Assembly: GCA_015055745.1 (NCBI GenBank)
Contig: SVHS01000002.1
Span: 62,001 to 126,000 of the forward strand
Source: Clostridiales bacterium
Lineage (GTDB): Bacteria > Bacillota > Clostridia > Christensenellales > UBA1242
DNA: 64,000 nucleotides
Reading direction: 5' to 3'
Shown here: in pieces, positions 32,531 to 44,500 of the stretch
Layout of the letters: each line of letters starts with the position of its first letter
Position numbering within the stretch: position 1 is the stretch's first letter
The notes under the pieces: generated by a model
What the model was told of the DNA's origin: nothing
What the model saw: the letters and a program-made list of their open reading frames with translations, nothing else
Database searches by the model: none
Translations under genes and position numbers: made by a program

Positions 32531-33838
32531 CTATCTTTTTACATATGTAGTGTGCAGATATTTCTTAGCCTTGTCACTAAGTGGACTAGTCAAGAAATTT
32601 TGATACACTCTCTGTATACTTTCATTTTCATGACAGCTCTTGACCGACATGTTTTCATCTGCATTGTACAACGCGTCACCGCGCTTGGTGACTGCGGTAT
32701 CATTGTCATATTGCTTTGGCTGACCACCACCGCCGACACAGCCATTCGGACAAGCCATCACTTCTATCATGTCATAATTTTTGGTTTTTAATTTATCTAG
32801 TACTGAGCGTGCTGCGTTTGTGCCAAATATTACACAAAGTTTCACTTCTTTGCCACAAAGATTTACTTTTGCAGTCTTGATATCAGTGTATCCTCGTAAT
32901 TTTTTGAAATGCAACAAATCTTTAGGCGGATTTTCTCCAGTAGTCATGTAGTAAGCCGTCCTCACAGCCGCTTCCATGACTCCTCCGCTAGTGCCAAATA
33001 TCACACCCGCACCACTTCCTGTAGGGAAAAACTCATCAAACTCGCTGTCTTTTTGAGCTTTTAGATTTATCTTTTGTTTTTTCAAAAGTCTTGCCATTTC
33101 TCTAGCAGTAATCACGAGATCTGTATCTCTACCATAAAATTCGCTAAGCTCAGGTCTCTTTATCTCAAACTTTTTTGCGACACAAGGGGTTACAGCGACG
33201 AGATAAATATTTTTTGGATCTATATTTTTTTCATTAGCGAAATAATTTTTTACCATGCTTGACAGCATAGATATCGGACTCTTACAGCTTGATAAATTTG
33301 GTATATACTGCGGATAAAATGTCTCGACGAATTTCACCCACGCTGGACAACAGCTAGTAAATTGAGGCAAAGTCTTGCCATTTTGTATGCGGTCGATAAG
33401 CTCACTCGCCTCTTCCATAATAGTGAGATCAGCTCCGGTCGTCACATCAAATACATAATTCGCCCCGAGTTTCTTGAGACTAGATACCATCTTGCCAGCT
33501 ACAAACTCTCCCATAGGTAAATCAAAAGCTTCCCCAAGGGACACTCTCACTGCTGGGCTAGTCATCAATATAACTATCTTGTTCTCGTCTTTTATCGCAT
33601 CTAATAAAAGCTGAGTATCGTCTTGCTCCACGATAGACTCTACGGGGCAAACATTGGCACATTGGCCACAGTTTATACACACGATATCTTCACTATCGTA
33701 TGTCCAATAGCCTGCCACACCAATTTTCTTTTTGCACACATCTTTACATTTGCCACACAATACACACTTGCTTTCACGCCTTTTAATGCTAGGGTTGTCA
33801 TGTGCGATAGGCACTCTTATCTCGCTGTATTTATCCAT
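32531..33838 (-). CDS. [FeFe] hydrogenase, monomeric, group B-like
   Basis: 435 residues. An N-terminal two-[4Fe-4S] ferredoxin domain (Cys25/28/31/35 and Cys54/57/60/64, 'CVLCGKCKDVC', 'CINCGQCANVCP') precedes the H-cluster domain with L1 'TSCCPAW' (about 161-167, including the proton-relay Cys), L2 'VTPCVAKKFE' and L3 'VMACPNGCVGGGGQP'. It should catalyse reversible H2 production with ferredoxin in the cytoplasm during fermentation. L2 reads TPC rather than MPC, as in group B enzymes rather than classical CpI-type group A; this grouping is from motif memory. It lies 19 bp after hisS and 9 bp before the HD gene. Maturases HydEFG are not in the window. Confidence 0.9.
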   Translation of the reverse strand: MDKYSEIRVPIAHDNPSIKRRESKCVLCGKCKDVCKKKIGVAGYWTYDSEDIVCINCGQCANVCPVESIVEQDDTQLLLDAIKDENKIVILMTSPAVRVSLGEAFDLPMGEFVAGKMVSSLKKLGANYVFDVTTGADLTIMEEASELIDRIQNGKTLPQFTSCCPAWVKFVETFYPQYIPNLSSCKSPISMLSSMVKNYFANEKNIDPKNIYLVAVTPCVAKKFEIKRPELSEFYGRDTDLVITAREMARLLKKQKINLKAQKDSEFDEFFPTGSGAGVIFGTSGGVMEAAVRTAYYMTTGENPPKDLLHFKKLRGYTDIKTAKVNLCGKEVKLCVIFGTNAARSVLDKLKTKNYDMIEVMACPNGCVGGGGQPKQYDNDTAVTKRGDALYNADENMSVKSCHENESIQRVYQNFLTSPLSDKAKKYLHTTYVKR

Positions 33839-33857
33839 AATTTTCTCCTTTGTAAAA

Positions 33858-35108
33858 TTATTGATTCAAAGCCTTGATGTCTTTACCCTCATTGTAGTCT
33901 CTTACGCTGGTCACAAAATTTGCCACCGCTTGAATCTTCTCATAAAAATTTTTCATATTTTTAGGTCGTCTAAATAGTGACACATTGTATTCTTCTCTTA
34001 GTTTTTTCTTAATATCAAATACGGATAGGATATCATCTTCCTCGTCATAAATCAAAGCTAGATTTGCCTTGCTATCAAAAGTAATACCTCTCTCACGGAT
34101 CAACATAGTGATAGGCTCAAATCCAATACTTATGCCGACAGCTGGCACATCTACGCCAGTGATTTTACCTATCATCTTGTCGTATCGACCGCCTCCACCT
34201 ATTGCTCCACCAAAGCCGTCAGTGTAAAACTCATACACAGTACCTGTATAATATCCTTGGCCTCGCACGATAGAGATATCAAATCGAATATCAAATCTAT
34301 CTCCAGTCAAAGTATTGAGAGTATCTATCAGATATTTCACATCAGATACAAGTTTGTCGTCTACACCATATTTCTTAGTAGTCTCAAGTCCATTTCCTAA
34401 CACATCATTGATGATATCAGTGAGTGCATTGATTTTCTCCGCCTCAAATCCTTTATCTACCAGCTCCATCACCACACCAGATACTGCGATTTTGTCTATC
34501 TTGTCTAGGGTGACACACACAGTATTTAGCTCACCGTCTTCAAAACCTGCATATTTCACCAATTGATTTAATATCGCACGATTGTTTATCTTGAGAGTAA
34601 GAGAGTCAAACCCGATAGACTCATATGTGTCGAGCGCCGTCTTGAGTAGCTCCAGCTCAGCATTGATACTCGTATCACCAAATACATCAATATCACACTG
34701 GACAAACTGTCTCTCTCTGCCTCTCTGCGGTCTCTCCGCTCTAAAAGAATAATCTATCTGTATTGACTTGAATGGGGTAGGCAGCTTTTCACGATTGTTG
34801 GCATAAAATCTTGCCAATGGCACAGTCAAGTCATATCTAAGTCCCTCTTCTACTATGTCTGCCTCTGTGATATTCTCTTTGGTCAAATCTAGCTTGTCTC
34901 CGCGCTTCACTGTCTTAAACATCAGCTTGAGATTATCTCCACCATCACTCATATTCAAAAGCTCCAAGTTTTCCAATATCGGCGTGGTGATAAGATTGTA
35001 TCCATTGCTCTGATAGTTTGACAAAATCTTCTGTCTTACTATCTCTCTTATCTTCGCCTCTTTGGGTAAATAATCATTTGTTCCTCTGATAGGACTATAG
35101 TTTTTCAT
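33858..35108 (-). CDS. hisS: Histidyl-tRNA synthetase
   Basis: 416 residues, class II synthetase charging tRNA-His. It starts 'MKNYSPIRGTNDYLP' and carries motif 2 'FRAERPQRGRERQFVQCDID' (in part), the HisA motif 'IVRGQGYYTGTVYEF' and motif 3 'AVGISIGFEP', with a C-terminal anticodon-binding domain. The HisA motif has Gln-Gly where the common form is Leu-Asp (RGLDYYT), seen in some clostridial and related HisRS. It is the first gene of an operon with the hydrogenase and HD genes, and has its own promoter and AGGAGA ribosome site. No T-box is present in its short leader. Confidence 0.95.
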   Translation of the reverse strand: MKNYSPIRGTNDYLPKEAKIREIVRQKILSNYQSNGYNLITTPILENLELLNMSDGGDNLKLMFKTVKRGDKLDLTKENITEADIVEEGLRYDLTVPLARFYANNREKLPTPFKSIQIDYSFRAERPQRGRERQFVQCDIDVFGDTSINAELELLKTALDTYESIGFDSLTLKINNRAILNQLVKYAGFEDGELNTVCVTLDKIDKIAVSGVVMELVDKGFEAEKINALTDIINDVLGNGLETTKKYGVDDKLVSDVKYLIDTLNTLTGDRFDIRFDISIVRGQGYYTGTVYEFYTDGFGGAIGGGGRYDKMIGKITGVDVPAVGISIGFEPITMLIRERGITFDSKANLALIYDEEDDILSVFDIKKKLREEYNVSLFRRPKNMKNFYEKIQAVANFVTSVRDYNEGKDIKALNQ

Positions 35109-35131
35109 TTTGTTCTCCTAAAATTATCTAT

Positions 35132-35160
35132 ATTATAAGTAATAATAGGTAAATTGTCAA
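35132..35160 (-). promoter_or_regulatory. Consensus promoter of hisS
   Basis: TTGACA (35155-35160), 17 bp, TATAAT (35132-35137) on the minus strand, giving a leader of only about 15-20 nt. Confidence 0.85.
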
Positions 35161-35181
35161 TCATTTGCCATTAATGTGATT

Positions 35182-35217
35182 TATGAAAAAATACTTAGCG
35201 AAATGCTAAGTATTTTT
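35182..35217 (-). terminator. Terminator of veg
   Basis: AAAAATACTTAGC-GAAAT-GCTAAGTATTTTT hairpin directly after the veg stop codon, with a T-run on the minus strand. Confidence 0.88.
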
Positions 35218-35456
35218 CAATCATTAGATATCTTGACTTCTCCACAGAGGATATCGTTGTATGAATAAGTGTAGATAGAGTCTATGTCGAGTGAGCATGA
35301 CTTGACTGTAAACACACTCGCATACACGTCCTCTATCCTCGCACGATAGCTACTGACCTTTCTTCTGCCTCGATTGATATATAGATTGACCTCTGTGCCT
35401 TTGAGTGAAAGGATCTTCTGCTTGATATTGTCTACAGTGTTAGGCATTTTTTTCAT
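35217..35456 (-). CDS. veg: Veg family protein
   Basis: 79 residues from the ATG at 35456, chosen for the AGGGGTGG ribosome site just upstream; the ORF track start is too early. The sequence matches the Veg family: 'IKQKILSLKGTEVNLYINRGRRK' (in part) and 'ARIEDVYASVFTVK', a small SH3-like beta barrel. In Bacillus, Veg influences biofilm gene expression and spore germination; its direct target is unresolved. A perfect Spo0A-box sequence lies between the -10 and -35 elements. It sits between the giant LRR protein gene and hisS. Confidence 0.92.
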   Translation of the reverse strand: MKKMPNTVDNIKQKILSLKGTEVNLYINRGRRKVSSYRARIEDVYASVFTVKSCSLDIDSIYTYSYNDILCGEVKISND

Positions 35457-35490
35457 AATCCACCCCTTAATATTTTCTACTAAGGATTGG

Positions 35491-35520
35491 ATAATAATCA
35501 CCTTCGACAAATCTAGACAA
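35491..35520 (-). promoter_or_regulatory. Predicted veg promoter containing a Spo0A box
   Basis: On the minus strand TTGTCT (35515-35520), 18 bp, TATTAT (35491-35496). The spacer contains TTTGTCGAA (35503-35511), an exact match to the 0A-box consensus. Confidence 0.6.
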
Positions 35521-35521
35521 A

Positions 35522-38500
35522 TTATTTATGCCATGTCTTAGAAGTAGGAAGTGTATTTGTAATAGTCGCCTGTCTGATCATTTGGCGTCTCTTTCTCTTT
35601 ACTAGATATATAGTGAGAATGATGATGATTAATAACACTAGACCACCTACTATACCCAGCACTATCCAGAGAGTATTGTTGACTACCTTCTCTGCGTAGA
35701 CTAATATAGCATAGTCATTTAATGCTAAGATAGCCTTATCATGATTTTTTATCATACGACTAACATCTGTCAATTCTCCATCGAAGCAGTAGATACCGCC
35801 ACCAGATAAATCAAACTCGTCCGTAATATAAATAGTATAGTTATCGTGTATAAACTCCTTGCCATTTTTCATTAGCTTGATGACTGTGATATGTGAGATA
35901 TTTTGTATATCATCGAAGACTTCTCCTAGATAAGTCTTGATCTCAGACTCTTCTGTAATTGTAAATATCTTTATCTCCACGCCTTCATCAAAGCCTGCGT
36001 TTGACTCTACATATAGACCTTTTATCTCTGAGGTCAAAACTGAAGCTTTGACATACACATGAGTCTCACTCTCTCCACCGATCTTATACATAGTATTTGT
36101 CATAGCCACGATCACTGTATATCTTCCGCTCTTGTTTATGTCTTGTACTACAGCACCAGATGCGTCTTTATATGTGATAGTGTATAGTGAGCTGCTCAAA
36201 ATAGTATTATTATACTTTGCTTTCACTGATATATTGAGATTGGTATTTACGCCTTCGACTAAAGTATTTTGACCACCAAATATAACTTCTGTTTCCACAT
36301 AAGCATATATCGTCATAGAGCCAGTCACGACTTCAAAAGAGTCAGACTGCGGAGTAAATGTCCAAGTGACAGTATTATTGCCCGGAATCAAGATTTTTGA
36401 GTCAAACTTCATCATACCTTGAGTAGCATAAGTGGAAGACTTCGTTCCACCATAAGGTATTTCACCAAGGCCAAGATCTTGATCAAATTTGATCTTGGAG
36501 ATATCCTGTCCAGCATAAAACAACCAATCTTTCAAATCAATATCAGGAGCTACATTCGGATTAGCTTTTTTCACTGTGTATGTAGCAGTGATAGCGCCAG
36601 TCGCATTGTTTTGTCCTGAGATGATAACTGTATAATCACCTGCATACTTGATTTCAGACACTTCATCACCTGAGCTATTTTTATATATTACAGTGTAATC
36701 ATTAGCTGTAAGTTTGTTCCCATTTGACAATGTTAATGTGATAGTAGGATTTTTATTTAAGCCGTCGTAGTTTGGACTAGCAAATGCAGTCAACATATCG
36801 TCAGTCAATACGACTGGATTGATGACATACTCTGCCGTCCTACTACCAGTCAGTCCATTTTGACCACTGATAGTAAGATAATATGTACCAGCATTTTTTA
36901 TCTCTGTAGCTACTGTTTGTCTAGTTTCATCAGTGTAGTATGTCACAATGAAATTACCAGTCATATCTACACCATTTGAAGTCAATGTGATAGTAGCTTT
37001 TTGTTCTGTACCATTATATGTAGTAGCACTTATATTACCTACTGTGATAGCTGCGTCTGAGATATCTCTCTGTGATATGCTAAATGTAATACGCGCAGAG
37101 CTAGCATAATTGTTTTTACCAGTAATCTCGATAGTACCTGTGATACCCGCGGCGATATTTTCACCATAAGTCACAGTATAGTCATTCGCAGTCAGACCTG
37201 TCTCTTTTATTGTCAATGTAGGACAGATCTGCGTACCTGTATACACCTGACTTGTCACTGCTTCAAACATTTCTACAGTAATAGTCTTCGGAGTAATAAT
37301 ATAAGTAGTGGTTATTGTTCCTCCAAAATTTCCTTGTCCTCTTATAGTCAAGGTATAAGCGCGAGCGTTGATAGGAGTCTGGTCGTACTCCACTTCATAA
37401 TCCACGCCTTCTACCATAGGAATAGTATCATAGCTCATGCTTAGAGTAGTTTTTTGCTCTGAGCCATTATATATTACATCACTAGGCTTAATAGTGAGCA
37501 TACTGTCTTCCAAATTCTTGGCCGAGATAGTAAATGTAGACTTCAATTCACCAGCAAAGTTTCCTTCTCCTGTGATAGTAAGATAATATGTACCAGCATT
37601 GATTACATTAGTAGTCTCATCATTTCTTTCGCTGTCAGTATAATATTTCACGGTGTAATCATCAAGATCCAAAGTATAATCACCTAGCGTCAATGTGATA
37701 TCTGCAGTTTGCTCTGAGCCAGTATAAGGCTTAGACTCTATAATCGCTAGCATATCATTAGACAATGTCCTCTGTACAATCTCAAATGTAAATATGAATC
37801 CACCGCTATATTTTGAGCTAGCGATATCATCAAATGATACTGAGACTGTAGCTGTGCCCACATTGGTATTATTTGTAAATGAGACTGTGAAATCAGTATC
37901 TTTTTCGAGCTGATTGCCACCTATAGAAATCTTGATTTCTGGACAGATAGCTGAGCCAGTGTATTGTTGATCCGCGATAGGTTCTACATCTACATAATCT
38001 GTGTAATTATCCTGATTGATACCCACTTTTACGATGTAAAAGTAGATATTGACAGATCCGCTAAAGTTTCCATTTGCGGGGGCGGTATATGTAATACTAG
38101 CTAATCCTTCACTTGTATTACCCACATAGTTCAGTTCACTAGTCTCATAAGTCTGTCCATTGTAGCGGATAGTCAATGTCGGAGTAATAGCCTCTCCTGT
38201 ATACATTTGATCTGCGATGTACCAGTGACCAGTATCGTCTCCAGATATCTGATAAGCCTGATGATCTCCACAGTAAATCATATCCTCACTGATAGCTTTT
38301 GGAGTGATAGTGATTTCTGCATCGATACTGCTAGTATAATTTCCTTGTCCTGAGATAGTGAGATAATATGTACCAGCATTGATTACATTAGTAGCTTCGG
38401 TCTCCCTAACGCTATCTGTATAATAAGTCACAGTATAATCATCTGTAGCTAAAGTATTACCATTTGCGTCAAGAATACTCATATCCAACACAAGTTCATT

Positions 38501-41500
38501 GCCAGTAAATGTATAGCTATCTGTCAAGATAGGAGTGATATCTGAGATGTCATATTGCGTGATTTCATATGTTGTATACAATTCACTATCTGCTAGCTCA
38601 TAATTACCTTTCGCTTTTGGCACAATCTGCACCTTCACTTTGATAACATCAGTGACTGGAAGAGCTACAGGTTCTCCTTCCTCATCGGTGTAATTAATAT
38701 TATACTCGCTAGCATATACTACACCACCATCATTGTCATAGACAGCCACTGTAAAGGTATGCTCTTCTCCATCGTATACGACACTATCTTCAGATAATGT
38801 CACACTTGTGATTTTCTTTTTGGTGATAGTAAATGGTATGTCCACACTGCCAGTATAATTATTATCTTCTGCGCTAATAGTCACAGTAGCTTCACCCACA
38901 TTGACGTGGTCACTATAAGCAAGACTATATCCTATCTCATCAGTGATATCTTCACCATTCCATAAGATAGTGACAGTAGGTTTATTTTCCTCACCACTAT
39001 AAATGTAGCTATCTTGACTTAACTCTATAGTCAAATCAGATAAATCTTTTGGAGTGATAATGTATTGAGTGTTCAATTCACTACCATCTGCCAAATAATA
39101 ATTTCCATCTTCATTTGGCACCACTTTTATAGCGATAGTCATGGCATTTACAAATGGAGCAAATATCTCCGTCTCTTCATTGTAATACTTTAGAGTATAT
39201 TCATCATCACTTACCACTGAGCCGTCTACATCTGTGACAGTAATAGTAAAGTCATGAGCCTCTCTAAAATATTCACCTTCAGATTTATTGATAGTTATAC
39301 CGCTTAGCAATTTTTTATCGATAGTAAAATCTATCTCTCTAGTGCCAGTATAGTTTCCTGTACCATTGATTATGATAGTGTAGGTGCCAGCATTCTTGAT
39401 TTCAGACACTTCATTACCTAAGCTGTCTTTGTATGCCACATTGTAATCAGTACTCTCTACTAGTGACATACCCTCATAAGTCATATCAATCTCCGGCTTT
39501 TGCTCTGCACCACTGTATACTTTATTTTCTATATCAGCTAGAGATACATCAGTCGAAGAAATGTCCTTGGCTTTGATATTAAATTTTAATGCAAGTGAGC
39601 CAGTATAATTACCTTTAAATGTCACATAAGCGATAGCTTTGTTTGTTTCATTTGTAGCATTTACATTGTTGTCGTATGTGAGTGTATAGTCTGTACCTGC
39701 CTCCAATGTAAAATTCTTGTTAGGTTCTATCGTAGAAGTAGCCGTAGATAGCCCTGGAGTCCAAGGCTTGCCATTGTATATTCTATTATCACTATCTTGT
39801 ATAGCCACATTTACAGCACTATTCTCATCATCTATGACAGTATAAGGATAGATAGTGAAATGCTTACACACATAAGTCTCTTGGAAATTTTCTCCCAAAC
39901 CTTGCAAGAACACCATCGCTGTACCAGCATTGATATTTTGAGCATAGCCATTCACCACATCTACAGTGTATTTTTCTCCGTTTTCGTTTTCTAGAGTCAA
40001 TTCCCCTGTATAATCATACACACTAAAGTCTGTACCCCAAACCAAATCGATAGGTTCTGCACCTGGCTTCGTGTATGTCACTGCTATATCTTCAGCACTT
40101 AATGTGATAGCCTGACCGTCATATATAAATTTATCTTTTATAGCACCTGTAGCCTCTACGGTTTCTATGATAGTGATATCTATAGTCTCACTAGTAAACT
40201 CAGCAGCTACTACTTGGAATTCAGGACTATAAGTATCGGTATAATTTCCTTCCGCCACTATACTCATGACATAAGTATCCACTTGCTTAAAGTCTGTAAA
40301 CTGATGATTTTTAGACTCTATCGTATAAGTATAGTCAGTATCATTGCTATTTAATGTTTCAGTGGTAGTACCATTATTGAAGATAATCTCAGGAGCAAGT
40401 AATTGTCCCACATATACTTGTGCTCCAGCAGTCTCTCTATCGTAGTAGACTTCTGTAGCACTTGCATTGCCGTATTGGTCTACTTGATTGCCATTTTCAT
40501 CTACAAAGTAATATCTAATAGTGATATCGTCATCATTGATACTTTTTGGATATATCACAAAGTCTGCATATGCATAGCCTTTGTAGTTTAGATTATCTCC
40601 GGCTTGCACCAATACTCTGATAGTACCAGCTGATGTAAAGTCCGCAGTAGTCTGCCAGCCACTTGTACCTTCTCTTTGATATGAGACTATATAATCGTCA
40701 GCATCTAGAGTAAGATGATTTTCAGTCTTTACAGCACCGATGACGATTTGATCTTCTAGACTAGATATATTGTATGTGGCATATGTTATGTTATTTTTAA
40801 ATGTCACTGTACTGATAGTAGCAGGTAAGATTTCTATCTCGCCGATTTTTCCGTCAATAGAAGCATCTACAAAATTTGTACTATTAGACTTCACCACCAC
40901 TCTGATGACACCTGCTGATGTAAAGTCTGTAGTATTCTGCCACACTCCACCATTATTTTCACGCTGGTAAACCACTGTATACTCATCAGCATCTAGTGTG
41001 ACATCTCCAGCTTTGACTGTGATATTGATATTATGAGTCTGACCATTGTACACAGTATTACTCATAGATAGTGTGACTGTATCGATAGTCAATGGCTCTA
41101 TACTAAACTCAAGCTCGATAGAGTCAGTATAGTTTCCTTGTCCTGTGATAGTAAGTGTAGCTGTGCCTACCTCTTGGTTCCCTTGGTATGCAATTGTATA
41201 ATCCTTATAGCTATCACTAGATACAAGATAACTAGACAGATTATTATCATAGATCTTAAGACTGGGAAATGTGATACTTCCTCCAGTATAATCTACTGTA
41301 TCATCAAATCCTTCCAATGTGTAGCCATCACCAGATGACAATACTTTTTGATCTATAAAATATGTAGCTTTTTGCGTACCGCTATAGTTTGCGTTTATAG
41401 ATGTGATGACAATAGTCTTTTCACCTGCGTTAGTCGTATCTGTAGGATATGAAACAGTGAAGTCAACATCTTCAGTCAAAGTCTGGCCATCTATCATTAC

Positions 41501-44500
41501 TGTAATACTTGTGGGCTTCTGAGACTTACCATTGTACACCAATCCAGTCGCTCCACCTAGAGTCACTGTAGCTGTATCAAATGACGCACTGGCAATAGTG
41601 AATGTAGTAGTCTTGCTATCAGTATAATTACCTTGTCCTGTGATAGTGATAGTAGCTTCACCCTTAGCAGTATTATCTGCATAAGTGAGTGTATAGTCAG
41701 TATCTTTTACAAGCGAATAATCACCATCTTTCATCACTACATCAGGAGTAAAAGCTGAACCATTGTATACATAGCTTCCTTCTACTGTGGCACTCAATGA
41801 ATCTATACTCTTTGGCTCGATAATATAAGTCGTCTCTATCGTACCGATATAATTACCTTGTCCTAAGATAGAGACATAATATGTACCCGCATTGATTACA
41901 TCGGTGACCTCAGTCTCCCTTTCGCTGTCTGTATAGTATTTTACTGTATAATCACTGTCTAATAATACATTGTTATTGCTGTCTGTAATGGTGATATTCG
42001 GTAGATTTTCTTCTCTGTCGTATTCACTATCCGCTAAAGACAGTGAAATACTAGATATATCATAAGGAGCGATAGTAAATATCTTAGTAATAGTACCAGT
42101 AAAGCTATTTAGTCCTGTGATTGTATAAGTCACACTACCAGCATTGATATAGTCAAAGCTATCATTACTCAATGTCACTTTATAATCAGTATTTTCTTTC
42201 AGTACCACACCTGTGCTAGAATATACAGTATAGGTTGGTTTTTGTTGTTTAGCATTGTATGTAGCAGAATCTATCGACAATACTGCACTAGATATAGCAC
42301 CTTTACCGATGACAAATGTAGTAGATGCACTGCCTGTAAAGTTTTTATTAGTATCTTGAGGAGCGATTGTCACAGTGGCTGTAGTAGCAGAATTATTGTC
42401 AGTATACGAGATAGTGAAATCATCAAAGTCTGTGACAGTCACACCTCCAATAGTCATGCTTGTGACATTCGGAGTGATAGCTTCACCAGCATAAGTGTAT
42501 TCACTACCTTCCAAAACAATAGTAGCTCCTGTGATATTCAATGCTGTGATGCTAAACATATCTTCTATCGTTTTTTCATCAGTGTAATTATTTCCTATAC
42601 CTGTAAATGTACAAGTATAAGTGCCAACATTGATAGGATCAACATCAAAGCTCACTTCAAAATCTGTATTTTCCACCAATGTCCTACCATTTACGATTAC
42701 AGTGAATGTCGGTCTTTGAGCCATAGCATTGTATGTAAATGTAGATTTATTTTGTTGTATATTTGCATCAACTAAGCTAGCCTTATTGATAGTAAATTCT
42801 ATAGATTTAGAGTCAGTGTATTTGAGAGTATCAGTAGGATATATATACATCTTGTATGTACCAGCATTGACAGGCTCAGCTTCATTAGCTAGATCACTAG
42901 CTAAGAAATATTTTACTGTATAATCACCACTATTGATAGTGAAATCTCCTAGTTTTATAGATGTGATAGCTGGTGTCTGAATTTGTCCATTGTATGTAAA
43001 TGAATTAGTATTGATCACCACGTCTAGATAACTAAATGATTTTTGTAGTATTTCAAAAGAAATTTGTTTCGTGCTAGTATAATTATTTTGTCCTGTGATA
43101 GTGATATATGCTGTACCAGCATTTGTATTGTTGCTGTAGCTAACTATATAATCTGTACCGTTTATTAGAGTCTTGGTCTCACCGTTGATAGTATCTTTCA
43201 CTATAGGTTCTGGAGTGATAGCACTACCTGTATAATCATAGTCAGGTATATCGTCGACACTGACATTATTGATATCTTTAGGATTTACTGTGATAGGTAT
43301 AGTCGTGCTACCCATATAATTTCCGCTACCGGTCAATACATATGCATAATCCCCACCGACTGTAGGAGTACCTCTGTATGTAATAGCGATACCGTCTGCT
43401 GGTAGCTCGATGACATATCCACCCATATTTACAAACACGATACTCTCCAAAGTAGGAGCACCATCTCCATATGTAATAGTGGTCGTACCAGTACAAGAAT
43501 CTCTATCTACTGTATAGACAAGCTCAAATGGAGTAATAAAATAATTAAATGATAGTTCTCCGCTATAATGTCCTTTTCCTCTGATGACAAATGATTTGCT
43601 ACCTACATTTACATAGTCTGTAGTGTCACTTAGCACCATTTCGTAGTCCACACCGTAAACCAATGGTTCATTGGTAGCCAGATCTGTCAAATATGTCGTA
43701 GGTACATTTGTTTGACCATTGTACTCTACATTATCTGCAAACAATACTCCTACTGTGCTACTATTCATATCTGTCACAAGTGTAATATCTATTTCATCTT
43801 CCAGCTCTGAATCGCTTAGCATAGACAATATCGCACTCTCTGTAGCCTCAGTACCATCTGCCAATCTCCATGAAGTATTAGTTCCGCTACTAGGTAGTGG
43901 GCTGACAGTAGTCAAATTGTCCCACGTACCATCATTAGCCTTGGTCCAAGTAAGCGCTCTATTGTACAGTTTAGTAATAGTCGTGGTACTGCCTTTTTCG
44001 ATATAATTAAGCTTTACTTCATAGGTTATATCATTTGTGTACTCACTAAAAACATCTAGATTTAATATTTTATTGTACACTGTGCTGTTTTTAAAAATTA
44101 TATTTTCTAAATTTTCACAACCATCAAAAGTATCAAACCCTAAACCTATATAATCATCAAAATTAATCGCCACCGATACTAGATTAGAACAATTTTTAAA
44201 TGCGGCACCACCAATATAATTTACTGATTCTGGTAATATAATCTGTGTTATACCCGTACCTTCAAATATACCAGAATTAACTCTAGTCACATTATCCCCA
44301 AATGCCACACTATCTATATCTTCACAATTAACAAATGTAAATTGTCCATTTGCAAAATCTTGTGTAATATCTATATGACCTTTTACTTCTTCACCTTGTA
44401 TAATTAACTTTTTTGTGTAGTATGTAGGATTCGCAACACTGTAGTTAAAGTTTATATTACACCATTGTTCTAGCGTACCAAGATAATTCATATTTGTGAG

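Noticed and set aside
42242-42775. 177-residue + strand ORF opposite the giant LRR/Ig protein
   Set aside because: It is a Ser/Cys-rich mirror of the repeated coding sequence, has no ribosome site and matches no family pattern; the same holds for the other short ORFs inside the two giant genes.
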